Shown piece after piece: positions 1 through 12,642 of a DNA stretch of 64,000 nucleotides. The translations under genes were made by a program, and so were the position numbers. Numbering within the stretch: the first letter of the stretch is position 1; the number at the start of each line of letters is the position of its first letter. Source of the stretch: Bathynomus jamesi (taxonomy: Eukaryota; Arthropoda; Malacostraca; Isopoda; Cirolanidae); assembly GCA_023014485.1 (NCBI GenBank), contig JAJOZX010000481.1, positions 572,501-636,500 on the forward strand, written 5' to 3'. The notes beneath the pieces are model-generated. The model did no database searches. It was not told the DNA's origin and saw nothing but the letters and a program-made list of their open reading frames with translations.

Positions 1-7
1 TTCATTC

Positions 8-89
<82 letters not shown>

Positions 90-96
90 TTATACA

Positions 97-165
<69 letters not shown>
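1..165. repeat. (TA)n microsatellite with a MITE end
   Basis: Almost pure TA dinucleotides. The first ten bases match the outer end of the foldback element that closes at 368, so another copy of that MITE probably ends at the window edge. Reading frames here are only Ile/Tyr strings and code for nothing. Confidence 0.95.
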
Positions 166-1962
<1,797 letters not shown>

Positions 1963-1971
1963 TGTGTGTGC

Positions 1972-1972
<1 letters not shown>

Positions 1973-2058
<86 letters not shown>
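1973..2058. repeat. (TA)n microsatellite
   Basis: TA dinucleotides immediately after the mariner-like element. Confidence 0.95.
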
Positions 2059-2062
<4 letters not shown>

Positions 2063-2140
2063 TTCTTAACTGAAATATTTTTATTAGGACTATTCAACAC
2101 TATTTTATTTGAGAAGACTTTATTCTCCAACACCGTTCGA

Positions 2141-2479
2141 TCACAAAAACAATACTGCGTCTAATAATGATTGCGAAAGAGAATTTCTTTGCGGGTTCAG
2201 AATGAAGCTTAGAGCGGAGAACAATCTTTCAACGCTAATTTGTGTGCACGGAGTAGACAATGCTACCAAGGTTGCCTGTTTTAATTCTCCTCCCATTTCC
2301 ATCCACCATTTCATGGGATCTTGATGGATCAGTTTCCCAGCTGAATCTCTCTTTTTCGCGAGGCGAGGACATTTTTCAAACTGCATCACACCTGCATCAA
2401 ACTTCGCACTCAGTGACACAGTTTGAAGGCGCACACATAAATTTTGTAAACTAAAAACCCGGCTGTGCGGGTCCTTCAC
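2141..2479 (-). pseudogene. hAT transposase C-terminal fragment
   Basis: A 112-residue open segment whose middle (STPCTQISVERLFSA ... NPQRNSLSQ ... LLFL-like end) fits the hAT C-terminal dimerisation domain of ZBED-type hAT transposases. The BED finger and the catalytic core are missing. No start Met with context and no clear TIR pair were found, so this is a relic. It is followed on the right by the GGGTC-rich repeat, which may be its subterminal region. Confidence 0.65.
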
Positions 2480-2635
2480 TTTCGGGTCGGGTCTGGGTGT
2501 GGGTCAATTTTAAAATTCACTTTCAGGTCCGGGTCTTTTTTCTAATTCACTATCGGGTCCGGGTCCGGGTCTTATCTCACTTTCGGGTTAAACCCGGGTC
2601 TGGGTCCGGGTCCGGGTCCGATCTGCCAGCCTTAT
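2457..2635. repeat. Degenerate GGGTC(C/T)-rich repeat
   Basis: Irregular reiterations of GGGTCCGGGTC interspersed with TCACTTTCGGGT, in several blocks. The GC content stands out from AT-rich flanks. It adjoins the hAT fragment and may be a subterminal repeat region of that transposon (inference). Confidence 0.7.
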
Positions 2636-3097
2636 ATGTAGAGGAAAAATTAAATATATAAAATTTCGGGGTTTCACCCCCGCATTTTTTCCTATTAATA
2701 TAAAACGTGTAGCAAAGAAGTTTTATTAAAATCAATTGATATTTAAGGGTGCCTCATAAGCAACCATCCCTACTAGGCCAAATCTACTATGCTTTCAGTC
2801 CTAAAATGTTTAGTTCAATTCAGTTTCTAATTAATCAGTAGTCTATGTCTATTTTAGTTTATGCTGTTCTTTAACTGCTGTTATTTGCCCTTATAGTCGA
2901 ACACTAATAAAAAATTCGTATATTTATGTTTCAATAATTAACTAAATTTGAGTCCTTGTGCGGGACCAATAAGAATATGTATAATTACTTGAGATTTTGC
3001 ATAGTTTGTTTTTTGTCAAATGGAATATATTGAAGGGGTGAGACAGTGGAATTTGCAATTTCGAAAAATAAGAACCACCCTAAATTTTATATATATA
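2636..3097. other. No gene seen (2636-3097)
   Basis: AT-rich sequence with frequent stops in all frames and no recognised repeat beyond a short TA run just before the Tc1-like element. Confidence 0.6.
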
Positions 3098-3480
3098 TAG
3101 TACTGGAAAAATTATGGATTTTTCTAAAATTTATGTTTTTCTTATTAAAAGCTTCCTTAAACTTAAATAACTGATGTAAAAATTATTTATTTAGGCATTG
3201 TTATATTGTGTTAGTACTTTTCTGGCATATTAGTAAATAAAATGTTCATATATGGCTACAGTGAGGAGTATACGGAGTGGCAACACTCATTCAAGCTACC
3301 ACGCTGTACGATCAGTCACTCCAGTATTACTTGGTGTGTGGTGGAGTGCTGCGTGTTTTGATTTAAGTTTTTTGTGTTTTTAATTTTGTATATGCATAGT
3401 TTCTCTAAACTGAAGCTACCTATTCAATATTTTTCCTTTATTTTTACAGCTGACAAAGATTTCTACGAATATTGTGAAAG

Positions 3481-4507
3481 ATGAGTAAAAGAAAAGATTT
3501 AAGTTGTCGTAAAGAAGGACAAATTAAAGTTTTATTGGAAAGTAGCTTTGAACGACCGAAGGGCGTCATGCAGGAAGAAATCTAGCCTGCTGGCAGAAGA
3601 GGGTGTAATTGTGAGCCGAAGAACAGTAAACAATCGGCTTTTAGAATGTGGGTTACGAGCTTATCGTCCTAGGAAGAACCCACGACTCACCGAGGCAATG
3701 AAGCAGGCCCGTTGCGCATGGGCAAAACAACATGAAAAGTGGACTTCGGATGATTGGAAGAAGGTAAAATTATATTCTATAATAGTTGTGATGTTTAGAA
3801 ACTTTTCTTACTGTCCCTGTTACATTACCTCCATTTTCACATGAAACATCTTAAGGATACAGCCAGATAATTTGCTTTGTCTCCATCTCTAGTAGGTTCT
3901 AATAACTTTATTTTATCTCAGGTTGTCTTCTCTGACGAATCAACTATAACAGTGCTTGATGATCGCATTCAAACCGTCTGGCGTCGACCTGGGGAGGAAA
4001 TTTTGCCGGAATGTTTGAAGAAAACATTTAAATTTCCGCAAAAAATTATGATGTGGGGAGCTATTTCAATGCATGGGACAAGTCGATTGCACATCATTAA
4101 TGGCACTATGAACCAGGATAACTTGATAAGTATATAGGGGTACTGAGAGATCGTTTACTGCGTCAAACAAAAGATTGGTATGGAAATGAAGCATGGATAT
4201 TCCAGCAAGACTCAGCTCCATGCCGTACCACAAAAAAAGTTAAGACGTAATGCTCACAAAATGGCGTCAGATTGCTCCCATGGCCTGGTAATTCACCAGA
4301 CATGAATCCTATTGAGACTTTATGGGATGAATTGAAGGATGAGATTCATCAAACACCAATTACTACTAAAGTGCAGCTCATTGAACGACTCATAATACAC
4401 GTCTGGTTTCACTCAGCTAAAATCAAAACTTTATGCCAGACTTTGATTCTTGGTACGCCAAAACGTGTGCAGGCACTATTATCAGCTAAGGGGGCCAAAC
4501 TAATATG
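3481..4507 (+). pseudogene. Tc1-like transposase, intron-bearing and broken
   Basis: The frame opens at 3481 (MSKRKDLSCRKEGQ...), which fits the first Tc1 helix-turn-helix. It then shifts near 3560-3580 into a second paired-like HTH segment; roughly 60 residues usual between the two are missing. The catalytic parts are FSDEST, QQDSAP (Asp codon 4209-4211) and SPDMNPIE (Glu codon 4314-4316), with 34 residues between the last two, so DD34E. An intron splits WKK from VVFSDE. A shift near 4130 and an in-frame TAA near 4247 also break the frame. Not functional as written; the family call is strong. Confidence 0.85.
3764..3921 (+). other. Intron inside Tc1-like transposase
   Basis: 158 bp starting GTAAAAT and ending TTATCTCAG. 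Joining the flanks keeps the frame across the normally contiguous Trp-Lys-Lys / Val-Val-Phe-Ser-Asp-Glu segment just before the first catalytic Asp. This is a typical GT-AG intron, seen directly in the sequence; splicing itself is inferred. Confidence 0.8.
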
Positions 4508-4632
4508 ACATATCTGCATTAAGATGTCAAAATAAATGTGATTTATCCAGTAAATATGTATTTAAATTGCCCTTAAGCACAAAAAACGAAATTTCACAAA
4601 AATCCATAATAATTTTTCCAGTACTGTATATA

Positions 4633-6137
4633 TGTAAAAATGAACAATGAATAATTCCTATATAATTCGTATATTTATACAAATCCTCATGTTTACCTAA
4701 TCCGTGCATTTATATAATCTTTATATAACTCCTTATATTCATTACAATCTTTATATTCATACAGATCTTATATTTATATAATCTTTATATTCAAATATTC
4801 ATTTTTACATAAGGACCAAATTCGCATAACGCAAGTTTGGATGTCTTTAGTATTCAATGTGTGGTAAATTCTTTAACAAAATAAAAAAACTTTACACTCT
4901 ATACGTCATTAGCTATATGTTGTTCAATTCATATGTCCATATCCTTTCTTGCCCTTTATCTTTTATTAATTTTATTAATTATTCATTCAGCTACTTATTA
5001 TCTACTTATTGTCATCCTATTGTGTGACTACCGATATATGTACAATACTTTATGCATTCATACATGTCCACTGATGACGTACATAGTTTCCTTACATGTA
5101 AGTACGTTCACGTGTATACTTTTTACTTTTTTTAATTATTTAACCTCTCGCAAGATACTCATGGATGCTGACACGAATATTCAGATTCCGATGACGTCGC
5201 CAAAAAGGCGAGCCTCAGAACCCGAAATCCCTCTTGCGCCTGCTACATATTTATAACATAAGGTGTTATGTTGTATGTTATGTTATGTTATATTATGTTA
5301 TATCATAAATGTCCGTGTACTTCCGTATCTTACTTCAGTATCAGATATGTCAATTAATAATTTGCTAGAATTGTAACTAACTGTAATAATTTAATATGAT
5401 GTAATTAATGTACTTTAATGAAACTGTAATTGACAATAATAAGTGAATGCGAATTAATTGGTAATTATAATCATAGTTGTAGTAAACCAAAATTACAATG
5501 TACTTAATAATATACTTAGGTTGTACTCAATGTACGACTCCGACGTGAATTCGTCCCCCAAAAATGTATAATCGGCAAATAATTATTTTTCTATTTCATT
5601 TCTTTTATATTAATTTTTTTATTTAAGATGAAATAATTCGCAGATTCTTCAAGGGGAGAAGCTTAACCTTCAACTGCACTCCCCCAAAATTTAGACTTAT
5701 TTTTTTTTTTTATTGTAAATTCATACATTCCTGTCTTAGCGCTTCAGCGAGGAGGTCGGAGCCTCCTCGTTTTAAATTCCGGTCTGAGCCATGGTCGAAA
5801 GAAGTCGAACCTCTCCCCCTGTAAAAGTCTGATCTAACTCAGAGGCTGAGCATTACCTGTACATTTTAGCAGTAAATTACAGTAAAACAAACTTTTTTTA
5901 TCTTCTCCTTCGAGCCATGCTCTCTGCAGAGAACTCAGTCAATAAAGTAGAGAAAAATAATTTCCCGATACGTTAAAGAAGAATCGGGGAACCGTCAGAT
6001 AATTTAGTAAGTTTTCACAGAATCCTCCGAGCCACTATAGAAGAACTCGGAGAGTAGTATAGAAGAAACTACTGCGCGTAACAAATCCGTTGCTGCCTCC
6101 TAACCAGAACCCCCGTCGACTTTGAACCAACCAAGGC
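4633..6137 (+). mobile_element. Interrupted errantivirus-type LTR remnant
   Basis: 4633-4842 matches the first fifth of the 8466 LTR (TGTAAAAATGAAC start, then CATAAGGACCAAA.TCGC). 5823-6137 matches its last third (CTCAGAGGCTGAGCATTACC to CTAACCAGAACCCCCGTCGAC). About 980 bp of unrelated DNA separates the two pieces, and the TTAACA terminus is lost. Same orientation as the full element. Probably an old solo LTR with a later insertion. Confidence 0.7.
4843..5822. other. Unassigned insert within LTR remnant
   Basis: AT-rich DNA with no credible gene. It contains short TTATGT-type runs (about 5264-5305) and an inverted GAGGAGG/CCTCCTC hairpin near 5751-5770. Reading frames are low-complexity hydrophobic strings. 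I cannot identify the inserted element or its ends. Confidence 0.45.
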
Positions 6138-6811
6138 AGTATAATAGATTTATAAGTACAACAGATTTTACTCTCGATGATGATGAGCTGAAGACGTCAT
6201 CTCGATGTCTGACTTCTCCCGACGTATCAAAATAGAGTGCGAATTATGAGTTCGTTGAAAATTCGTTGGCAGAAATTTTACTTTATTTTAATTTGGCGTG
6301 CACGTATGTTGAATTCAATTTAAGCAAGTGTTGAGTCGTTGTTGTATCGACTTTAAATTAATAAGTTCCTTAAGTCTAACTTTTTATGCTAAGTTCCTCA
6401 GAGTCGATAGACACGGAATTCTCTACCGCCGCCTATCTAATCACAAGACCCATCAATTCAACCTAAGTCCTATACAGATTAGCTTCCTTGCCTTAATCCG
6501 GAGACCCGAAAACAACCGTAGCTCGCCCGAATCTGTCTTCACAGATACGGATTGGGCCTTCCTGCCACAATCCGGAGATCCCTAAATAACCGCCGCGTCC
6601 CTGAATCTGTCGTAAGGGCGCGGAGCCCCTTCTTATATATTAAAAGGAGCGGAACCGCTCCCACGTCACCGGCGCGAGAGGTTGACGTCACTAGTGTGTG
6701 ACTTCCGTTTGGAAGGAAGTACTGAATGAATAATATAATTCTCAAAATAATCTAAACCCTTTATGTTACCAGGGCGCGGCTTTACTTCACTGATGAATAT
6801 GCAAAGTAATA
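6138..6811. other. Unassigned repeat-like region
   Basis: No gene recognised. Two imperfect direct copies of an AATCCGGAGA(C/T)CC ... CGAATCTGTC-type unit lie near 6496 and 6568. A TATA-like TATATATTAAAAG is at about 6635, followed by GC-rich sequence, reminiscent of a promoter or LTR U3/R. TA repeats follow at 6812-6861. Confidence 0.4.
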
Positions 6812-6825
6812 TATATATATATATA

Positions 6826-6861
<36 letters not shown>

Positions 6862-6865
<4 letters not shown>

Positions 6866-7963
6866 AAACCCTCCGTCTATGGCCTTGGGCGGTTCGAAGT
6901 TCACCGGGGTTCTGGTTAGGTGGCAGCAACGGAGTAGTTACTCTGGAGTAGCTGAACCGTATAGGGAATCGCAGTAGTTTCTTCTATACTACTCTCCGAT
7001 TTCTTCTTGTACTGAATCGGAGGATTCTGTGGAGCTTACTAAATTCTCTGAAAGTTCCCCGATTCTTCTTGTAACGTTTCGGGAAATTATTTTTCTCTAT
7101 TTAAGACTAAGTTCTCTGAAGAGAGCAAGGCTCGAAGGAGAAGACAAAGATTTTTTTCTTACTGTAGTTTTACTGCTAAAATGTTACAGTAATGTTCAAC
7201 CTCTAAGTTAGATCAGCCAAATCAGAATGAACATTCGGGAAATTTTATGGGTTTATATCTGAAATTTTTACTAACATTATTATTTAATGCTGATATGTTT
7301 TTGTTTTTGTTTTTGTTTTTTTAATTCTCAATAGGCTGATTTACTTTGCAAAATATTTGAAGACAAAACAAATATTTTGGCTGTAGCAAGGTCTAGACTG
7401 CTAAGCAAGAGGAAGCCATATTTTTACTTTAAACCGCATATTGACAGATCTGATGTTATCATGACCTGTCGAGGTAACTAAAAATGGAAATTAAAATATG
7501 CCTTCCATCACGAATTGCAAACAAACATGCACATGAGCAAAAATTAAATGCTTAAGATTCAAAATTAAACGTTAAGCAGGACATGACTTCATATTTTACA
7601 ACGAAGAAAGAATGTATGCAGGGAATGAACAAGATTACATTATTAAGCTAAATCTAAAAAAATGATTTAGTAGTTTAAAGAAATACTTCACCAATTACAA
7701 AATAGAAAGCAAATCAAAAATTTGTCCAAACTCGCGTCAGCTTTTATGCGATTTTGGTCTCTATGTAAAAATGAATATATGAATATAAATGTATACAAAT
7801 ATAAGTATTATATGAATATAATGAACATAAGGATTATATAAATATAAGGATTATATAAAGATAAGGATTATATAAATACAAGGATTATAGAAATATAGGA
7901 ATTATGTAAGAAATATACGAATGAATATAAGAATTTAGGAATTTATTTAGTGTTCATTTTTAC

Positions 7964-7964
<1 letters not shown>
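6862..7964 (-). mobile_element. Solo LTR of the errantivirus family (reverse orientation)
   Basis: Begins TGTTAAACCCTCCGTC, the complement of the LTR 3' end at 9534. It runs through complements of the CTACTCTCCGA, AACTAAGTTCTCTGAAGAGAGC and AACTCGCGT blocks and ends GTTCATTTTTACG, the complement of the LTR start. No internal ORFs follow, so it is a solo LTR. It is clearly diverged from the 8466/18335 pair and is flanked by TA tracts on both sides. Confidence 0.82.
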
Positions 7965-7996
<32 letters not shown>

Positions 7997-8005
<9 letters not shown>

Positions 8006-8163
8006 TTTTTATTGGTGTTGTTTAACCCCCTTTGCAACATCTAAGATCATATGACGGAGGGGACTTACAGCCTTACGTGGGATCCGAACCACGGGTCGCT
8101 ACATAATCTGAGTGCGGAGGACGGTCTCCCATCCAACTACTACCCAGACACAATGTCGCTAAC
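7997..8163 (-). mobile_element. 5S-derived SINE, copy A
   Basis: Read on the minus strand it carries TGGGTAGTAGTTGGATGGGAGACCG, which matches the 3' half of a 5S rRNA gene. A shared body (GGTTCGGATCCCACG ... GTCATATGATCTTAGATGTTGC) and an A-rich tail (T-run at 7997-8011 on plus) follow. The 5' part of the 5S head is cut off. Flanked by TA arrays. Confidence 0.72.
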
Positions 8164-8172
8164 TATATATAC

Positions 8173-8220
<48 letters not shown>

Positions 8221-8221
8221 C

Positions 8222-8407
8222 ATTATTTCACGAAAGTAACACGTGAAAAATATTTATGATGAATAAAACCACGAAGGAAAGGAAACACAAATTGGTGCTC
8301 AAGCGCTTTCGTTTAATGACATCCTCAGGAACACTGAAGTACATAAAAAGGTTATAGCCTATATATAGGTTACAGAAAGAAAATAAAAAAAAATAAATAA
8401 ATAATAT

Positions 8408-8463
<56 letters not shown>

Positions 8464-8465
8464 CA
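8222..8465 (-). mobile_element. Penelope-like 3' end, left of errantivirus insertion
   Basis: 8222-8410 is the reverse complement of 22190-22330, the terminal repeat of the Penelope-like element, followed by TA-rich spacer. The matching element body continues at 19405 on the far side of the errantivirus. So this is the distal end of the minus-strand Penelope copy, split by the later 11-kb insertion. Confidence 0.8.
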
Positions 8466-9534
8466 TGTAAAAATGAACCATAAATAATTGCCATATTCCT
8501 ATACTATCTTATTCTTCATGTAATTCTTGTATTCATTTATATAGTTCTTGTATCCATTTTAAGAAAAAGTATCCATTTTAAAAATTCATGTGTTATATGG
8601 TTCATGTATTTATATAATCCTGTATATTCTTATATATTTAACTTTATATAATGCCTATACTCATATGTATGTTCGTGTATGTATTCATTTTTACATAAGG
8701 ACCAAAATCGCCCAACGCGAGTTTGGATAAAATTTTTGATTTGCTTTCTACTTTGCCAAATAATTGGTGACCTGTTGTTTTTTTAAAATCTCCTAATCAT
8801 TTTTTTATATTTCGCTTAATAAGGAATCGTGCTTAAGCTTTGCAATGTTCATATTTTGTATACATTCCTTTCGTGATAAAAGATGAGATCATGTCTTGCC
8901 TAAGCATTAAAATTGTACATCTTAAACCTTAAAATTTTACTCATATGCATATTTTAGTGTAAAGATGCATAGTCCGATTTCCACTTTTAGTTAACTTGGC
9001 AGATCATGATAACATCAGATCTGAAAAGTCGCGGTTTAAGATAAAAATATGGTTTCGTCTTCAAATATTTTGTTTACTCGTTCAAGCCTTACCACAGCTA
9101 AAAATTTACTTTATTTTCGAATATTGTGCAAAAATAACACAGCCTTTTTAGCATTTAATAATAATGATGTTAGCAGTTTTTGGGTATATAAACCCACTAA
9201 AAATATTCCATTGGCATCAGAAGCTAATTCAGAGGCTGAGCACTACCTGTACATTTTAGCAGTAAATTTACAGTTGAAGATAGTTTTTATCTTATCCTTC
9301 GAGCCTTGCTCTCTTCAGAAGAACTTAGTCATTAAACTTTCCGGATACGCTATAAGAAGACTCCGGAACCTTCAGCATTTTTAGTAAGTCTATCAGAGTC
9401 CTCCGAGCCACTATAGAAGAACTCGGAGAGTAATATAGAAGAAAACTACTGCAAGTCACACATCCGTTGCTGCCACCTAACTAGAACCCCCGTCGACTTC
9501 GAACCACCCCGGGCCATAGACGGAGGGGTTAACA
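8466..9534 (+). repeat. 5' LTR
   Basis: 1069 bp, TGTAAAAATG ... GGGTTAACA. Nearly identical to 18335-19404. Carries a TATA box at 9185 and, downstream, a CTCAGAGGCTGAG palindromic motif shared by all LTR relics in the window. Confidence 0.95.
9185..9192 (+). promoter_or_regulatory. LTR TATA box
   Basis: TATATAAA in the 5' LTR; the 3' LTR has the same at 19054-19061. A similar CTATATAAAG occurs in the solo LTR near 58979. The position, about two-thirds into the LTR, suits a U3/R promoter driving the genomic RNA (inference). Confidence 0.6.
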
Positions 9535-9536
9535 AC

Positions 9537-9554
9537 TGGCGACCCTTTAACCAG
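9537..9554 (+). other. Primer binding site (tRNA-Arg-like)
   Basis: TGGCGACC begins two bases after the LTR end. This octamer is the type used by mdg1/412-like gypsy elements that prime with tRNA-Arg (from memory of the family, not searched). The match beyond eight bases is unclear. Confidence 0.5.
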
Positions 9555-10277
9555 GATCTTCACGACTCCAGGATTCTTCCAGTCTTCCAGACCCTGGAAC
9601 CAGAACCAACACCCAGTTGACCGGCGTGTCACGACTTCTAGTTCGTCACATCCACCCTTGAACCGGTGCGTCACGACTCCAAGTTCTCCACGCCTAGTTT
9701 TCATCCAAGAACAAGTGGCCAGCAAGACACGTCTTCAGGACACGTCTCTAAGGATTTCGCCGTAGGAATCTTGTTAAGTACAAAACTCTTTTTTAAATAA
9801 TCTCTAAAACATTTGAAAAGTCAGTATTATTAACAGTTAATATTTAATATTGAGCAAGAATTAACACAAAACACAGTGAACACTTCAGACACCAGTGATA
9901 CATTTTTTTTTATTGAAAACATTATTGTCACAGAATTATTGTCACAGAATTATTGCCACAGAATTATTTTCACAGTTATTTTCAGTTATTTTCTCAGTTA
10001 TTTTCAGTTATTTTTACTATTCTAGTTAGTATAGTATAATTTTATTTAATGTACCAAACATAGTATTACCATACCTTCACGTACATTCGAGTGAAATTTT
10101 GTTTACATTTTTATTTTTGTTTCCAATCTTTTCAAATTTTCCCGAGTTAGGCAAATTGTTGTGCATTTATTTTTTTAGATAGCGTAGTTAGGAAAACCCC
10201 TTAATTAAGTGATCATTCCATAAATTAAGATCGGTCAAGCAGACCTAATTAGAACACATTAATAAATACCTTCACAT
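9555..10277 (+). other. Leader region of LTR element
   Basis: Non-coding 5' leader between the primer site and gag. Contains an ATTATTGTCACAG direct repeat cluster near 9924-9975 and AT-rich sequence. No gene is seen. Confidence 0.6.
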
Positions 10278-11658
10278 ATGAGCGATTCAGACGGTGCGCT
10301 TTCTGACATCGAAAATTTACCTACACCCATTTTTCCACCTACCCCGCGCCCTTCAAACATACTCCCAAACACACAAGCCAATATGTCTCAGTCTCAAACC
10401 CCCGCCCCAGCATACATTAACTTAGGCAGACTAGTAAATCTTCCTCATACTGTTTTAATTTTTAAGGGGACCATAGATAATCGTTTTGTTGAACCACGCG
10501 TAAGACCTTGGGTTGAATCTTTAGAGCAACATTTCTTACGCGAAAATATTACCGATAATGATATAAAAATTAGGGAAGCAAAAAGATTTAGCGACCCGAA
10601 AGAAGGGAATGCTCATGACACAGTCACTTACGTCCCATCAATTAGCGAAGCTACAACATGGGACGATTTTAAACAAAACTTATTAGAATTTTTTAAAGAA
10701 ATAACCCTTGCACAACCCTTAGCCACGTTAGAAGCAGTCTTCCAAGCTAAATGGAAGAAAGAGGAACACGAAGATTTAAACAATTTTATTACACGTACAC
10801 ATAAACTTGTAAGAGAAGCCCTCCGGGCCGCAGAAAATGCATGTGGCATAACTTTCACTTCGAAACAAAGAAATCTAATAGTAGCCACAACCATTTACCA
10901 AAACCTACCCGGAGCACCTAAAAAAGTTTCAGGAGTTTTTAAATGTTGACAAACCTGTAAGTGTAGCCATAAACAAAACACGGGAACATTACCCCGATTT
11001 AGCAAACCAGAACTACCGAAAGAGTAGAGAAACCCCTGTACATTATATTCAGCAGCAGCAGCCACAACACCAACAGCAACAACAACAACCCTATAAATCG
11101 AGGCTAATGCAGGGAACACCCCAGAAACAAGCCCCCCAAACCCAGAATACACGCCCTCCTCCACAGTGTTTTAACTGCGATAGTTTTGGGCACATGATAA
11201 GTCAATGTAATTACCCCTCGTATTGCTCCCATTGTCACGAACATGGTCATCGCCGTGGCGATCGCCAAAAGTGTGCTGATAAAGCCCCTGCAGGGTATAG
11301 ACCCCACTTTCAGAAACCAAACCAACCACGTTCCCAAAACGTATCCCAAAAGTCATCCAATCCCCAGAAACCAGTCCATTCCCAGCCTCAGTCGAACTAC
11401 CAACCCAATAGATCACGACCACAGGGTCAACCACACTCTTACCCCATGTACAAACCTCAATACAACCAGCAAGGTCAACTAGTTCGGTACGTAGAAGTAC
11501 CCGTGGAGGAATCATTTTCCCCAGAGAACAGTTTTCAAGAACACCCTCCAGCGTATGATATTCCCGTAGAATATGACCCAGGTCCTCCCATAGAAGACCA
11601 TTCGAGCCCTTTTTTAGACCCTACATTGGAGGCGGCAGTTCAACCTCCTCCCCCCTAA
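10278..11658 (+). pseudogene. gag (frameshifted), zinc-knuckle nucleocapsid
   Basis: Structural protein gene of the LTR element. The first frame (10278-10949) has an acidic, proline-rich N-terminus and a retrotransposon-gag-like central part (RPWVESLEQHF, EEHEDLNNFITRTH). It shifts at a run of six A (10920-10925), where one base too many breaks the frame. The second frame runs to 11658 with a Gln-rich stretch, a CX2CX4HX4C knuckle (CFNCDSFGHMISQC) and a second cysteine/histidine cluster (CSHCHEHGH), then a Pro/Gln-rich tail. Gag would form particles that package RNA. The A-run shift could be a sequencing or assembly indel. The gag stop at 11656 lies 40 nt after a slippery heptamer. Confidence 0.85.
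11610..11616 (+). promoter_or_regulatory. Candidate -1 frameshift site for gag-pol
   Basis: TTTTTTA reads as T TTT TTA in the gag frame, the canonical slippery pattern. After a -1 slip the pol frame is open through the gag stop into the protease (DTGA) region. Fits the usual gag-pol strategy of gypsy-type elements. No downstream pseudoknot was modelled. Confidence 0.65.
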
Positions 11659-11660
11659 AT

Positions 11661-12086
11661 TACAGTAATGAACCCAGATACGCACACAAACTCCCCATCA
11701 GAATAATAGGTGCGGACCTCCTAGATTTAATAATAAATTGTAGCACCGATAACCAAGATTTAACTGCTCTCCTAGATACAGGAGCACACGCGACGTTAAT
11801 TAAGAAACAATGTGTAGATGAATTACTAGAGAGTACAAATTACAAATATGAAATTAAGGCACCATCCTGCCATTACAGTAATGAACCCAGATACGCACAC
11901 AAACTCCCCATCAGGATAATAGGTGCGGACCTCCTAGATTTAATAATAAATTGTAGCACCGATAACCAAGATTTAACTGCTCTCCTAGATACAGGAGCAC
12001 ACGCGACGTTAATTAAGAAACAATGTGTAGATGAATTACTAGAGAGTACAAATTACAAATATGAAATTAAGGCACCATCCTGCCAA
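11661..12086 (+). repeat. 213-bp in-frame tandem duplication over protease
   Basis: 11661-11873 is repeated almost perfectly at 11874-12086 (TACAGTAATGAACCC ... CACCATCCTGCC). The unit is 71 codons, so the frame is kept, and each copy contains an LLDTGA aspartic-protease active site. One difference is an A/G change near 11702/11915. Confidence 0.95.
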
Positions 12087-12499
12087 CTCAGAGGAGTTAC
12101 GGGCACACCCATACCCAATATGGAGAAATTGAGTTATATTTAGAAGTTGGAAACGCGGTATACCCCGCGAAATGTTGTATAGTGGACACAGTCGCCACCT
12201 TTCAGACAGACATCCTACTAGGTATGGATTTTTTTAACCGGAATCAATGGGAAATTTACCCAGCCGGAAAGTTAGTAAAGTGTCGAAATAGGACACACCA
12301 TCTCCGCGAGAATGACAGACAACTTAATGCTAATAGACTTAGCTCAGTTCAGATTTCCGAAAGAAATAGGAAACCCCTTCCACTTGATAGCAGATCAAGT
12401 CAGCCGGTTGCATCCAGAGGGACAACCGCTCCAGAAATCAGACCCCAGGGTAATCAGTTCCAGTTGTTGAATCCAGTTGGATCAACACAGCCAGTTTTC

Positions 12500-12642
12500 A
12501 GTCAGTCAGTTTCCAGACAGTCAGTTTCCAGACAGTCAGTTTCCAGACAGTCAGTTTCCAATCAGCCAGTTTCCAGTCAGCCAGTTTCCAGTCAGCCAGT
12601 TTCCAGTCAGCCAGTTTCCAGTCAGCCAGCTTCAGTTCAGCC
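12500..12642 (+). repeat. 15-bp coding minisatellite (SQPVS / RQSVS)
   Basis: About nine units of CAGTTTCCAG(A/T)CAG(T/C)-type sequence encode repeated Gln-Pro-Val-Ser-Ser or Gln-Ser-Val-Ser-Arg. It sits between protease and RT and is likely a length-variable linker. Confidence 0.85.

Larger units (their letters stand above)
3098..4626 (+). mobile_element. Tc1-like element (DD34E)
   Basis: The ends read TAGTACTGGAAAAATTAT and the complement of CAGTACTGGAAAAATTAT, giving inverted repeats of about 40 bp with small indels. TA duplications flank both sides (3096-3097 and 4627-4628). The interior holds a broken Tc1 transposase with a spliceosomal-looking intron. Confidence 0.88.

Noticed and set aside
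4933..5256. 107-residue hydrophobic ORF
   Set aside because: Low-complexity translation of AT-rich DNA, no motif and no conserved context.
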